Source: Dipylidium caninum (lineage: Eukaryota > Platyhelminthes > Cestoda > Cyclophyllidea > Dipylidiidae). From it: a stretch of DNA of 64,000 nt. This document shows positions 24,958 to 38,672 of this stretch, in pieces (the stretch's first letter is position 1; each line of letters opens with the position of its first letter). The stretch lies in the NCBI GenBank assembly GCA_017562135.1, contig QEYB01001664.1:1-64000 (forward strand), in the 5' to 3' direction. The position numbers and the translations under genes are program-made. The notes beneath the pieces were generated by a model, which saw nothing but the letters and a program-made list of their open reading frames with translations, searched no databases and was not told where the DNA came from.

Positions 24958-27019
24958 GAAATACTTTTTGTCGTTGACTGCGCTTCGTATTTAATGATAC
25001 CGAGTTTAGCTTTTCGCAACCGCATTTTTTCAGGAATTTAAGGCCGAATCTCACTGTGACTTTAAGAGGCCTACAGTTTAGGTACCGGCGTAAATTGGGC
25101 AGATTAAAGACGATTGAGGTGGGAAGTCCCTTGCTTTGGCCGAATAGGCATTGGGGTGCTGCAACATTTCATTACCCTTTTGTTCCCATTTGTTGGTCTG
25201 ATTAACGGCAACTTTCTGCATTCAGGAGGTTCTCTCGGGTATGGAATAACGGGGGAATTGAACCTATGTTTATCTTCAGATGGTCACCGTGTCTAAATCG
25301 TGTCATTTCTGGAAGGCTGCTTCTAACATTCAGTTCACGCTCTTGCCTATACTACTAGTGGTATGTGAGTAGGCGTTTTCGCACGAGCCACTCCACCTGT
25401 TAAGGGCATTTAATTTCTCCAAATGGGTCACTCTTCGAGACTTTCTTTCACGAAGTGCCTAATCCAGTTGGTCTTGTTCTCTCTCTAGATTTTGTCATGC
25501 GATTCAATTTTTTTTATCAATGGTAGCTGTCAACCTTTTTATTCATTCCTCTCTTTTGGGCCTGGCGAACCATACACAAATCTGTTTGTCCACGTAGTCG
25601 AAGTATTCTAAGCAATCGTCAAGCGGAAAATAGATATGCATGCCATCGGCTCAAGTGCAAGTCTAACCATATTTGCGCGCGGTTAATATGATATCACACG
25701 TTTTGTCCATCTCTCACATGCTACTGGCTTTTGTGTTCCATCCATTCATCAGCTTCAATTGTTGCCGCTAGAGTTGATTACTGTGACTGAGGTTAGTCAC
25801 CAAAGTTGTGTCTATGCCGTCGAAATTACCATCAGTACAACTCAGAGTCAGCGTTTTCTCCACCCGTCCTTCACGAGTCGCACTTGAACTTGTGCCAAAA
25901 TTTTTAGGCTTTTGTGTATTAGCAGAAAATGATAAATTTGCCCCTAACAAGTCTCGCCCTCTGAACCGCTTGTGTTTGCTTGAATTTTTCGGTGTTCTTT
26001 TGAAGTATGTGGTTGGAGAACGGTGCACGGGTACTTTTGGAGACTTTCCAAGTGTAAAACTGAGTGTCATATTCATAGTATTTTGACTAGTGCGTCTCGC
26101 CAGTTCACACACCCAGCCCGCATGTAAGATGACGTAGTTGCCTGTCATGTATCAGCTATGATGCTGATATTGAGTAGGTGCCACGACCATCGGATACGAT
26201 TTCAAGTAGCGCCTGACACTTCTTTACACTAACGACATTTATGTCTTGGCGATAAGGTACTAGACACGACCCAGTCTAATATTTTAACCGTGATTTTCAA
26301 TTTCATAGCTTTCCGCACTTTGTCTCTCAATCACACGAGAAGCTGCCGTCACGTTATTTAACATAATAGCACATCATAGACCCTTTTTGAAGTGCAATTT
26401 GGTCTCAGGGTAGGCGAACAAGTTTGCACCTGGAATTTGTCCCTATCTGAGCAACGAAATCATGAATTGGAAGGAGATCAGTGCTTGTCTTGTCACTAGG
26501 TTAGGTCTTTGATTTTGTATGGCATGGATGTTCTCTAAGTTTTTTAATTTTATGAGTTTGCCTTGTATGCGTTTAACTTCACCCTACTGGCATCACAGGG
26601 GTGTACTTTCCACCCCGTTATAGTTACTGATACACTCATTTCCGGCAGGTGATCGGTCCTTTGAGACAGGCGAAAGGCAGATGTCGAAGTCAGCCACAGT
26701 CACACTGTCAATGATGGCATGTCAGCACGTGTGTGTGTTTATGTGTGTGTGACCGGCGGGTACGAAAAAATATTAACCTACTGTCCATGAATAGGAAGTA
26801 TTATAAAGAATTGCCCTCCTCTAAGGTAGTCTCTTACAAGTTCACATACTCGAGCGGATTTGTTCCTATTTTATCTAACTACCCGATTGGTTGCTTAATG
26901 CAAGCGCGTGTGACTGATATTATCTACATCAAAGAGATGTGAGTTTTCTTGAGCACAATGACGATCAGAGTCTTTAGCGCATACACACACACATCCCTTG
27001 TGTTCGTAATCAAGTGGAG
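24958..27019. other. intergenic, nothing supported
   Basis: Both strands carry frames up to about 126 codons around 25.77-26.15 kb, but the two overlap antisense and have no recognisable motif. A GT-rich run (gtgtgtgttt/atgtgtgtgt) lies near 26.73 kb. Confidence 0.4.
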
Positions 27020-28188
27020 ATGGAAATATCGCGTCCGTATGAGCCGATCTTCACTACGTCCATTAAAAGCCTGGCCAAAGTCAAATTGCAGGGTCACCCA
27101 GAATTAAGCCAGAATGAAATTTACCAATCCATTGCTTTCAGTGCCCTGAAGTCGAACGAAAACTTTTTGGATTACACACTGTTACTCTATGTAGATGCAT
27201 TATGCTTCCAAAAAAATGATGACAATTCGACATTCGTGACGATCCCCTTTCGCTAGTATTAATTCGGTGGTTATACTTCCTAACTTCCCCGATGTCTGTT
27301 TCATTCACTTTCGCCGAAATGACTACGGAATGTATGTGATATTTCGGGTCAAAAAAATTTCCTATCTGTCCAAAATAACAGAAAGTATCTGTAAATGGAG
27401 TGATTTCAGTTGCAGTGATTCAGAAGGCACCGAGAACACTCTGACTCCGCCTGCAAGTTCTACCGAAGGCAAAATTTCCAAATTAGCAAAAAAAGAATGC
27501 CAAAGTATCAAAACCTCCGGTCATAGTTCAACAAAGTGGAAAGAAACTGAGAGAGATAGTCAAAAAGTACTCGCATTCACCACATCGTAATGCCTCCAAA
27601 AGCTACGCAAATGCAGGCACTCAAGCTTGTGGCAAAGAAGCAAAACCACAAAAGCCTAATGCTGTGAAATACTGTAATCTAGCCCGCATCAATAAACCGC
27701 ATGAAGAAGTCTTCAATAAAGAAATCACATCCCACAAGCGAAACAATCATTCCCATCCAGAGCCACAAAATGAAGAAGGCAAAAAACAATGCAGAATTCT
27801 TTTAGAACCTTGTAAAAGGAAATACGCAGAAAATGATGCTGTCAAGGGAGGAGAGTCGACGCCAACACAGGAACATGGAAAATGGACCATATTATTACCC
27901 AACCGAGACAACATTTCAAAATCGAAAATCATTCAGGTAAAGGAGGACGGAAGGCCCCATGCGCCTGGCTACTCTAAACACCGTGAAAATGTGGTTGTGG
28001 CCAAGCCCTCCGTCAACATTTCGTCTACATGCTCCAGCTCGATTGTAAGTAAACTGTTTGACACGCATGGCAGAGAGGTGAAAACTATCTACCCCTCCTA
28101 TATGAACACGCTAAGAATGTCTCCTACCTCTCTGCGCAACGAGCGTCTAGTCCAAATATTGAACACACCTTTGACACTTAACTCCTAA
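27020..28188 (+). pseudogene. PH-like domain protein, third family member, broken by two 1-nt shifts
   Basis: Three consecutive frames form one protein-like sequence. Frame A runs from ATG 27020 to about 27250 and ends TFVTIPF. Frame B continues (SINSVVILPNF, FIHFRRNDYGMYVIF) to about 27487. Frame C continues to the stop at 28186-28188 with a Lys/Ser/His-rich tail ending LNTPLTLNS. Each switch skips one extra base: the first near CCCCTTTCGCTAG, the second in an A7 run at about 27488-27494. The 1169 bases minus 2 make exactly 389 codons, matching the 397 and 421 residues of the two intact relatives at 31.8 and 38.7 kb. The strand pattern LLYVDALCFQ...IPF..INSVVILPNFPDVCFIHF...YVIF resembles the PH-like fold of those genes. 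An AATAAA follows at 28280. It is either a young pseudogene or an intact gene with assembly errors. Confidence 0.6.
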
Positions 28189-28279
28189 TTCTAAACTGAA
28201 AACAGGAAGAGTAAACCACAAACTCACATTCATTATGAGGACTTTCATGCTGTTATCTCTTATATGTAAAATTCCCACA

Positions 28280-28285
28280 AATAAA
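28280..28285 (+). promoter_or_regulatory. candidate poly(A) signal after the PH-like frame
   Basis: AATAAA 92 nt after the stop at 28188, consistent with a once or still transcribed gene. Confidence 0.45.
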
Positions 28286-31200
28286 TTTTAGTTAATTGGC
28301 GGAAGAGGCCAAAAGCAACTTTTCCTTGATGATCACTCAACTGTCGCCATAACCACTCACTAACGGGATTTCGAAAACTCGGTAGCATAAGAATGAGAAC
28401 AAAAGAATTAGTACGTTTTATGCGAAGGTGTTGTGTTCAGTCGGAGTAATTCGGCCTGGTCAAGATCGTCACTTGGTATCCTCCAGTCTAGGCACAGGCG
28501 TTGACAAATTATTAATTTGCATAGCATTTGAAGAAGACATTCGAATGATTAGGCATCCGAATTAGACTTTGTAATATAAAATGCTTCCTGTGAGGCAACA
28601 GAATTTTTACTCACAAAAAGCTATTTTCAGCATCGTATCGTAGCACCTACCTATTTGGCCTGTACAAATTTCCTTACTAAATAAAGACAGTTGTGGACAT
28701 CCCCAATCAAAGCAACCACCCAGTCATCTTGGATTCTGGGCGAAGCTGTGATCTACATAGGCCACCGAAAACTTGGTCATGATAAAATACCGATTTAGCC
28801 ATATTTGTGAAGTAGACAGTGTCGGTTATCAGTTAGATGAAAGAAATTATCCTTCTTACAATAAGATTAGTGCTCAACAGACTACTCGTGTCAATCTCTC
28901 CATTTCTTTATTCTACTTGATAATGAATGTCGATAAGTTACAAGGTTTTCGACGTGCATAAGAATGATCAGCCACTATAAACGTTCCACCGGTTCCCAAT
29001 GCAGTCATTCAGTTTGATGTGATTCAGACATACATTAAGAGATAATATTTCATTCAACACATGAGCCAGAGAGGATTAAGACGTTCGTCGCACTTAAGCC
29101 TTTGATGGTGTAGAAATAAACCGTGCCAACGCGCTATGGGATTTACTACCGGGAGACAGAAATGGCCTGCAGTTTCAGTTTAAATGGGGAGTGATGGCGA
29201 CTTGGCTTCCTGGTTCCAAAGAACATGTAAATTAACGTTGGGAACTAAGAGTAAACACTGTTTCCAAAAACACTGTCCACATTTAGAGAGTATGCGTTAA
29301 CTGTGACGGGACCATGACGGTTGCCTTCAACCTGTCTCGTTGTCAACTCTACTTATTATTTGAAGTACGGAAAACATTTAAGTCTGCCTTGACCCTTGGT
29401 TGGTAGTCCGCTTCTCGAGAGCTCTGGCTGAATTCGTAACGTTATACCAACAGGAAATAGGTCCCACCATTACTGACCTAAACCAAATAACCCTCTAGGC
29501 CGGTTGACCACGTGGAAACAAAATTATCATCATGTAAAGTAGACCACTGTGCAAATGAAAGTATACCAAAGAAACTCGATCCGTGGAAACTACGACTGAC
29601 ATTCCTGAATAAGTGGTCAGAATAATTAAGATGCCTCAGAAATTGACTGGCTCTGTAAGGTTACTCACTTAATCATATTTGATGATGCAGATTATTGGGA
29701 CAGCAAATTCTTCTCCACACTAATATTCTACACACTCTCATTTGAATCTCGAATGATAAGATTTTAGTACCTCACACTTAGTTCAACGGCAACCTCATTT
29801 CTACATTTTGGATATTTAAATTAAACTGTAATGGACGTCATGAAGATTTTTGAGCAGACAATCAGCTCCGGTGCTAAATGTTTGTACTTGTTGGTACTCC
29901 TCATTCTTCCTCCGGCATATTTAGATTCCTTATCCAAAAAAAACCGAACCACGTTCCTGAATGCGCAAACACTGTCTACAAAAGCACAATTTGGGTACCA
30001 GGCTTAAAAAATGCTCCGCTTCGACTTTGGGGGAATTAACGCAGAACTTCAAGAAAACAGCTTTGTAAACTGTAAATTCAAGACAAATTTCTTATTAGTA
30101 CATTCAATTTTCATATCCTTCACGTGAATTCGTGTTTTACTACGAGAAAGTAAGTGATTTGGAGCAAATCTTGCGGAAGTTATAACAACATTGACTGAAC
30201 CTGTAGGAACCCTACCAAAAGAGATTCGCCACATAGATAATAAATAGCTGCGTACTTTTGGCTCTTTTTTCAATTTTCCATTATGGTCCCAATCCTTCTT
30301 TTAGTGGATGTTACGGCTAGAATCATCTTACAATTAATTTCGTATTATTTTAAGTATCACTTCACGCTCGTTCGGTTTCCATTTGTTCCGATTCATTTCT
30401 TCCATACAAACGCCATAAAGTCATTTGAAATTTTCCGAAAGGAATAGCGTTTTTCACGTGGTTTTTGGCAGGCCACAGCTGTAATTACCTCAACACTGAG
30501 TTAGTTATCGTGTCGGTCTTGGCCTTCCTAAGTTTCCCACATCTCGTGTCGCTCGCCCTGATTTCTATCGACGCATGCGAACAAGCTGCATTTCAACCAA
30601 CGTCGCTCATCAAATTGGATCCATTAACAGTGCACAGACCACCGATCGCTCCATCCGTAGTGGTATAGCTAACTTTAAAATGGGCCGTTAATAATGCACT
30701 AACAAAGTGAAGACTTTCAGGCAAGGTTTACCACTGCGCCTTATAATATTTTACAAAAGCACTTGTTGAAGGCTTATGTACTACCGCCTCTTGGGTGACG
30801 AATATTAATTAAGTGGCTCAGTGGCTCCGTAGGACGCAGATTTCAACGACGATGAGAGCGTTAGTCAATCTATTGTGCAATCCGCCATGAGAGTATAAAA
30901 TATTAAAATATGCCGACTTCTCAAACCAATGAAGGTTATGAAAAAAAGATCTCCTGTAGGGTTTCAGTGTCTTTGATCTTATTTGATTCTACTCACTCCT
31001 TGTTCAGCTTTTCAAAAGATGGCAAATGGCAGTCGTGGGTGGAATTGCATTCTAGTAACGTTAACGCCTTGCGGAATGGACTTTATGACCGCAGGCTCAG
31101 TTTCCTTACCTCCTCCACCTGGAGGCACAGCCTCTAAAAGGCTTCCTTAATGTCTCGTTGAAGACGAATTCAATTTAATTAAGTAAAAAATCGGTCTTCG

Positions 31201-31800
31201 AGAGTGAGGCAGATCAATCCCTTCTAACAAACGAAAAAAAGCCGCTACTTGCTTCCTCAGAGTCGACTAGTCGCCTAGGTTGACAGCGCCAAACCCAACG
31301 ATGATGTAAATGATGTTATTACCTCGTTTTTATCCTCATGTGGAGGAGTAATTCTGCAGTTAAGTGTTACTTCAATCCTTCCGTCCTTCCATAAATTGCT
31401 CATATCCTTCCAACGGTACGGGAAAGGCTATTTAATATACGGCAAATCAAGAAAATTCAAGTGCTCAAGGTAAAATTAGTCCAATTAAATTGCAATAGAC
31501 TTAATTGTCTCTCGATTTTTTGAACTGCTTACTAAAGCATCAGTTCGAGGTACAGAAGAATACAAAATCAAGTCTACATGTTGAAATTTAGGGGAATGGT
31601 AGATATACATGCTTGTGAGCGGGGTTCCCCCAATCTTTTTGGTTGGTCTCCATTTATACCACATTTTGGCTTATGTAAGGTTAAATTGACGGAATTTTTG
31701 TCTTAATTCGGGTAGATAGTTGGTTTGGCGTTTGGGAAATTTCATTCCATACTGCTTCTCGCTCTCCAGACACAGGGAATCTTCAGAGGAAAGTGGCATC
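28286..31800. other. intergenic, nothing supported
   Basis: Only short frames without motifs on either strand. The 3' UTR of the - strand PH-like gene at 31801 must lie at the right end; I see no clear AATAAA for it. Confidence 0.45.
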
Positions 31801-33066
31801 TCATCTATGCCGTATGCACTGTTTTTGAGCCGTCCTACCATGGCCACGGGAAGCACCATAACTCATCTCTCGAAATTGGCCTAACGTTTGGTCGTCCAGG
31901 AGATCCCAACTATCCATACTCTCCCAGTCATAATCGCCGAGGTCGCCACGTTGGTAGTTCATAGTTTTGAGTCTAGTTCCATTGGCGTAGCGATGCCTAC
32001 CAACTGTCACTTCATTCGCCAGATCAGAGCTGTCATCTGTGTCAGATCCGCCTGTAAGAATGATATTCTTTGGTTTTGGGCGTTGGGCGTGCTTGCGACT
32101 GTTAATCGCAGCGGCACCTTGGTGACGTTCTCTACGCTTGTCATTACGCGGGTGTCCATGTATCCGTCGATCAGCATTTTTCGAGCTGAACCTATTCTCA
32201 CCTATAACCGGTAATGGTGTACGTTTATTACTCGTCAGGGTTGTTTTCCGTCGATTTGTACCTCCTTGTGCTTTAATGTAGGCAGTCTTCTCTTTAGTTC
32301 TTCGAGGGCTATGGGATTTGGATCGTGACACATTGGGATACATGGTGATAGATATATTTTTGCCTTGGTTAGATCGACTTCGAGATGGGTAGTCAAAATC
32401 ATTGCTATAATCTGCTTTGTACCCACTCCACTCAATGAAACCATTCTGACGCTTGGAGGCTGCATGTGACATCTCGTCACTGCTGCTGCTGTAGACGGAA
32501 GGTGGTGTACTGTAGTCACGTCCCCCTCGATAAGAATCGTAATCATTATTACTTTCCATTGAAGGATAGAAGTCGTACCCTGTGCGACGGAGGAATTTCG
32601 GCATCGGCGAATCATGGCCGTCTCGGTCATACTGAAGCATGGGGTTAACATTAATCGCTAATTCCTTAATTTTCTGGGCATTCATGGGGTCTGAGAACTT
32701 GAAGAAGTAGTAAGTTCCAATCCTTCGTCGTCCGCAGAGAATGAAGAGAATGTTTTGCTTTCGAGATAACACTTCTATTTGTAAGATGTCATCAAAGAGT
32801 ATGTCTGGCAGTGCTGCGCTCTTACTGAGCGGATGAAAAAGTAGACGATCACGGTAGACACAAACGTTGACTTTTCGCAGAGCTCCAGATGAGACAGTGA
32901 TTGATCGTGCTAAACGTTCAGCGTCAACTTGTGGCGGAGGTCCGTTGGAGGCAATATACTTTCTCTCCAGGAGGACTGCAACACAGGTGCATTCGGGCGG
33001 ATTTCTGAGAGATGTACACTCATTTCGGGAGTAGAAACGTGGGTTATGACTGACTTCCACTGACAT
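31801..33066 (-). CDS. PH-like domain protein with basic disordered tail (flatworm family)
   Basis: A single-exon frame of 421 residues. Residues about 26-135 form a compact domain of alternating strands with a closing helix (VNVCVYRDRLLFHP, LPDILFDDILQIEVLS, NILFILCGRR, TYYFFKFSDPMNAQKIKEL). This resembles a PH/PTB fold and fits the 'trematode PH-like domain' family. The rest is low complexity: Tyr/Ser/Asp-rich around 160-230, then Lys/Arg-rich (RRKTTLTSNKRTPLP, NDKRRERHQG), then a short acidic Trp-containing segment (DYDWESMDSWDLLDD). No signal peptide or membrane segment is visible. Possible roles are membrane or peptide docking; the function is unknown. A paralogue lies 5.6 kb away on the same strand and a broken one on the other strand at 27 kb. 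The fold call is inference from pattern, not from a search. Confidence 0.8.
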   Translation of the reverse strand: MSVEVSHNPRFYSRNECTSLRNPPECTCVAVLLERKYIASNGPPPQVDAERLARSITVSSGALRKVNVCVYRDRLLFHPLSKSAALPDILFDDILQIEVLSRKQNILFILCGRRRIGTYYFFKFSDPMNAQKIKELAINVNPMLQYDRDGHDSPMPKFLRRTGYDFYPSMESNNDYDSYRGGRDYSTPPSVYSSSSDEMSHAASKRQNGFIEWSGYKADYSNDFDYPSRSRSNQGKNISITMYPNVSRSKSHSPRRTKEKTAYIKAQGGTNRRKTTLTSNKRTPLPVIGENRFSSKNADRRIHGHPRNDKRRERHQGAAAINSRKHAQRPKPKNIILTGGSDTDDSSDLANEVTVGRHRYANGTRLKTMNYQRGDLGDYDWESMDSWDLLDDQTLGQFREMSYGASRGHGRTAQKQCIRHR

Positions 33067-36000
33067 AACTCCTGCTAAGAACTGCTGAAACTGAGATCTC
33101 CATCCTAAACTGTTGAGGCTGTTTCATGAATAGGTGAGTCGTAGAACTGCCAATTAGCTGTGTGCTTCTAGGATAGTTTAATTGGATTAAAAAACCAAGA
33201 TTTTTGTGATTGGTGGAGCCTGTATGCGAATTTGTGTTGTTAGTGCCGTGCTGACTCCCTGTTAGTCTACCATTACACGCCATAGGTAGCTCTATGCTTC
33301 GGAACAATGATACTGTGTTGATTGAAGGATTTGTTGGTTTAGACGATATCCACTTGTTCACGGCTGTCGACTTTGACACTAAATCCTTCTACAATAGTCG
33401 GTTTGACCTCGACACTTGGTGCCAAAGTAGCCTTTCGAATGGAGTACTTAGCCCTGGTAGCCTCAATGCTCTTCAAAACGCGTATCGGATTACTGTTGAG
33501 TGGCCAGTGGCCTTGTTGCCAGTGTGGGGAGCCCTGTTCCCTCTCCTTCTTTAATTTAACTGAATGGCTCAATTTATGATGACCCTATTACGATAGCCAC
33601 TATAGTGATGACAAAAATCTCCATAATTCAACTCCTATGTTATGTGTTCCATTGCTTCTCCTCAGGTGAGAGAGTGAGAAGAAACCCCATCCCGCGGTCA
33701 AACCACCAAAAGTTAATTCATGCATGAGGGAGTAGTTTATAGTGTGCAATGCATATCCCATTTTTCCTTTGTTTTAACACAACTCGGATGGCAATTTTTG
33801 GTTGTCTTGTGGACGCAACCTGATCTGAGGCTTCTAGTTCAACCTAATTGGCTTTTCAGCAGATTAACCTCCGTCGTCAACTAACTGTCCCACTATTCGT
33901 GCAATTCTTACCCTATGCCACATCACGAAGCGCTCTACGTCTTCGTGCACCAAGAATCACTCAACATTTGTACATCTCAACCTTCTCTGTAGGCTACTTT
34001 AGTGTATCTCGAACACAAATATCTTCAAAAACTTTAAAAATAACCTCCGCGGCTTAAAAACGACTACAAATGTGAGAGTATGCGGTTTCCAGGACGCCTT
34101 ATGGGGAGTGCGTAGGTAGATTTTAAAAAAGTATAACTTTGAGTTCCCTAACTCTCCTCATTGGGTGCTTAAGCACATTTAAGTTCCCCTTTAACTTATC
34201 GAGTCGACAAGAACACGGTTGCCGTCAGTCTTTGACATATTTGAGAATGCCCTGAATCTCTCAAAAGTATCGTACACGACATAAACAACGCCGTAACAGT
34301 CTGACATAGTCCTTGCGACATTCTTCAGATGTAATTTTTCAGGGGAATTGTCTTTCACTTTGGTTTACTCGGTCTGATTTGTCGCTAGTATGACAAGAGC
34401 TCAATTATCACTTAGAAGATGGAAAGAGATTCGGCAATATTTTACCAAAAAGCAGTCCACAGCAGGTGATTTGCTCTTCTACCTGATCTTCAACAGCTCA
34501 TTCATCCCAATTGAGTGCCGCAGACATCTTACATATCGCGGTCGTTAAACTTAATTTCGGTTTAATGTGACCCATAGAAACCATATTCGCGTACGTCTCT
34601 ATTATCCACAAAACATATCTGAACGTAAATTTTGTTCATTTATACATTAAATTTATAGGGTATCTACGGAACTTTCCCCGTGATGGACGTCGTAACTTAC
34701 TCGGTTGAAAGAAACATCTAATTGTCCCATCTCGTAAAATTTAACCTCAAGGTTGATAACCGTTTTGAGTAGTATCAATAACCCCCATGTCGCTCCCGAG
34801 AGTCACACCAACTGCATATGGAGTACTTTACTAGCTACACACTCCATCTAGCCTAACAGCCGAAGGAGGTACAGTAAAGCATGGTAGACGTTTTGTTAGC
34901 CGCCCTCGGCTTCTGTTATCTGCCGTATCCAATTCCGTGATTGACTGGATTTTCCAGATATTTTGCTATTTCAACATTCTTTTTTACTCTAATGCGAGTA
35001 CACTTTTGCAAGGAAAACTCGTGTTTTGCTCAATAATTAGCCTTCCCATGAATGAGTTCCCAAGAATGGACGAAGAAAATTGCCCTCCGGTTGTGAAAAG
35101 TAGACCAGATTGGTCCGAGAACAGCTACCTAATAAGAAAAACAAAACTGCGTTCCACTTAACGAAATGCAAGAGTAGTTTGTAATTCTCGCTTGTTGCCT
35201 TTTTCTTTATTTCTTTTCTATTCCTTAAAATAATATTTATACAAAATATACTCTAGACGTTGTTCACTCGTGATTTTAGTTTTTATCACTCATGAAACTA
35301 AATATAGATGTGTTTTAGTTATCACCCGGGAGAAGAGTATGATCCGCTATGTCGTATAATCGCACAATCCCAAAACGAGTGATTGCGCCGCCATTAGGAG
35401 TGGACAAACGTCCATCTCCTTGCCCGTCCACCCTCCCTCCTGAGGTATACTTTGGGGTCTTCTAATCTAGCTTCGCCTCTACCTACGGTGAAAGGATCAT
35501 TGAAGAGTCAACTCTAATGTCTCATGGTGAAATGACGGACTATCCATGCGCAGCCTTACCAATTTACAGAGGTCTTGCGATAGTTCCCACACACACTCAA
35601 ATCGGCTTCCTTGGTGGGCCTTGCAAGTCTGAGATAGACCTGCGTTCTGACCCACTTAATCCCTTCGCCGACCTTGACGTCTAACACGGAGCGGCGGGTA
35701 GATATCGTGCAGCAGTCAAGCCAGACGGCGCTCTGAGAACTAGGTCGTGGATTTCAACAAAGCTGGGTACTTTTAGCGCTGCCACATTTGTGATCGACCT
35801 TATTTTATGTCGTTTTGGCGGTCGACGTGAAAATTGTGAAGTCAACTGGTGGCTGTTCAGGACTCATTTTACGTGAAAAAAATGGTTTTTCGCACCCTGA
35901 ACGAAGATGGCGCACTGATTGGAAAAAGAGTAAAGGATTTTTTTTGTTATTTATCTTATCGTCTCAAGTCTTCACCTTTTCAAATTTCCCAAGTACCAAG

Positions 36001-38510
36001 AAAATTTGAAAGTGAAATGAGATGGTGGCAGAAGACCGCTCTCACTGATATTTCCTGTTACATAATCAGGTTATGCACTAAAATTAAGTTCGCATGTTTG
36101 AAGACAATTCAGACACCATTGCCATGACCATGTGGGAAAAAAGTGTTCTTCCAGTTTACAAAAGAACGCCTATTTCACGTGCTGCCTCCAACAAGGTAGC
36201 ATAATTACTGAAAAAACAAGTGTGTGTGAAAATGAGTTAAAATGTGAAGTCCATGACTCGAAGACATAGGTGCGTATGCATGGGTGGAGAAATGAATCTG
36301 ACCAATGTAGAAGCCATGATTTCGTTATTGTGACAAATTGAAGTGACACATCAGATGGATTCATTTCTCTCATTTCGTTGTTCAGCACAAAACCAAATTA
36401 GTATACTTTTTGTAATTTCTCCTCTACATCTATTTGAAGGGTCTGGGCCTAAAATTTTCTTCTTTTATTTGGAAGAAGCGCCTTTTTTCTGTTTAAGTTC
36501 TGGCATTTTGATTGGCCGCTTCCGGTGAGTCATCGGCATTTATTCAACCAATTGGGACGTGGGAAAGTTTTCTAACCAGAGTAAAAAGTTTTTTATATTA
36601 AATTATGCGTAAACTGAACTTTCGAGTTATTTGCCTTATTTCTGTTGTACAGGAAAGCTTTTATTTTCGGACCAAATTTTCAGAAGAGCTGCCACTTACC
36701 AGTATGCGTCTTCAATTCCTGGCGCAACTACTTCAACAGCAAACAAATTTGATTAAATTGATGGGAAACGAAGTCGAGAGAGTTTGATTCAAAGCACTCC
36801 CAATCCCTACAACCATCTGTTGAAGTTTAAATTGCAATTTCAGCCACATATATGACGTATCCCGAGGTTGACAACATGAGATACCATTCAAATTACTAGC
36901 ACTAATGCCGAGACGATTCTTTAATTAAATTACACTGTCTCTTGTACTGTCACCATAGGGGTAGTTAGATGAAAAAAGTTTTCAATAAAGTCTGAGGGTA
37001 ATCGAGCAACGTCATAGTCCCACCCGCCATGTTATGCTAGTGTGTAATCATTAACGCCGATTGGCTTTCGAATTGAGACTGGGAATGAGTTTATAGACCA
37101 AAAAGGCTCCCTAGCTATTCTCTTCTGCCAGACCCATACATCGCGTCACACATTAAGTTATTTAAGAATCACACCCTGGGAGATATCTCCGCACAAATTA
37201 AATTGATTCGAAGTACTCAAGTCACTTCTATCAAAATTAACATCTCCCACATTTCGAGGTTTCACACACGCGCACACATATATAAGCCGTCCCGACTTCA
37301 TGCGAGCTATTACTTCAACGTAAACGTTGCAGAGATGGGTTCTGACACTTATAAAGGCCGAAATTCATTTATTTGATTATCTAATTCTACGTTTGGCTGC
37401 TAGTCCCGAACGCTCCTATAGAGATTCGGAAGTTTCAAAAACGGGGACATCAACGAATAAATTAGGCTTTACTACAGGATAATGTGGTGTGTTCATGATT
37501 TAGGGACTCAAAAAAGTGGCTGAACCACCCAGTCGGCCGATAAAAAGTACATTTTTCCGAACCCATGTCACTGTAACGTCAATCTTCAATGTCAACATAT
37601 CACATATTTTAGACTCTCTGCTTTCAGGAAGTGCTTGTAGAGGTGAATGTTACAAGCCATTAAACTTCAATTCGTAAAAGAAACAGTTATACGAAGGTGA
37701 GATGCGATATCAGACAGCAATACCTTTTTACGGTTCTAAAGCACTCCGACTTTTGTCCTAACCACACCTTGATTCAACATGAACTTTTCGATCTGCACAG
37801 TAATGACTAGCTTCCCGGCCTGCCGCCGTTATTCACAGTTACTACCCATGTCCCGTTCCTTGGTGTTGCACTGGATACATATTTGTCTCTCAAGCCACCC
37901 TTCTCTTTGAAATCACGCAAAAACTGTCATTCATTATTGGAATCGGCGAATAGAAAAAGGCCTAAATTGATAGGTTATAATGCATCCTACTGTACTCCAA
38001 CCAGTACGCTCGACAGAGTAATAAGAAAATTCTTCGACAGCTACTACCAGACAATATGTCTTGGTCAAAAGGGTTATGGGTGATCGGCGAGATTTTAATC
38101 CCCCAGGGTAGAGGTGGACTTCGTAGCGGAATGCGAAGCTAAGTGAGACGTTATCTAACACCCGGATGAATGCGATAAAATGTCATTGGTGGAAATTACA
38201 AACTGTAATTAAAATTTTATCCCATCTCTTTATGTCCTTCATATGATTATTACATGATTTGGCAACTTTAGGCACCTACCTGTTACCCAAATTCCCCAAG
38301 CCTCAGTCCCCTCTCGAACGCTTCAACTGACTGTCACGTCAGCCTATACAGCCGGTCTCTAAGGTCACACGCATGAGACAGTCACCTGTCTCGTCACGTC
38401 TCTAAACGACAGTAAAAGAATTAATTGTAGCAATTTGAGCAGTATTAGAATTAGTCCCATTTCTAGTAATCGCATTTTTTTTACGAACTACTGAAGAAGT
38501 CGACAAAGTC
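33067..38510. other. intergenic between two PH-like genes, nothing supported
   Basis: Several 60-110 codon frames occur (33.04-33.55, 33.85-34.06, 34.94-35.16, 35.82-36.13 and 36.6-36.79 kb), but none shows a recognisable domain or a consistent splice partner. The region just above 33066 is probably the 5' UTR and promoter of the - strand PH-like gene. I looked for further PH-like fragments here and found none I could defend. Confidence 0.4.
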
Positions 38511-38516
38511 TTTATT
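38511..38516 (-). promoter_or_regulatory. candidate poly(A) signal of the PH-like gene at 38673
   Basis: AATAAA on the - strand, 157 nt past the stop. Confidence 0.45.
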
Positions 38517-38672
38517 GGTAAAGTAAAGAAGTCCAGAAAATTATGACACAACAAAGTATGCACAAATGCATAGCGTAATCCCTAAATTAATGGGTCCCTA
38601 TCACTTAAGCCACTATTATTGGTGCGGATGAGAAGCTTGGAGGGGAAAGGGAAAGAAGAAGAAGTAATCAAC

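Noticed and set aside
25768..26148. 126-codon - strand frame overlapping a 92-codon + strand frame
   Set aside because: No motif, no splice context, and both strands are open over the same bases, which points to chance.
36605..36787. Acceptor-like cag then a 45-codon frame ending NEVERV
   Set aside because: Too short, with no partner exon and no recognised family.
38371..38395. Short hairpin GAGACAG-TCAC-CTGTCTC
   Set aside because: A 7-bp stem with no terminator, element end or RNA gene context; expected by chance in 64 kb.
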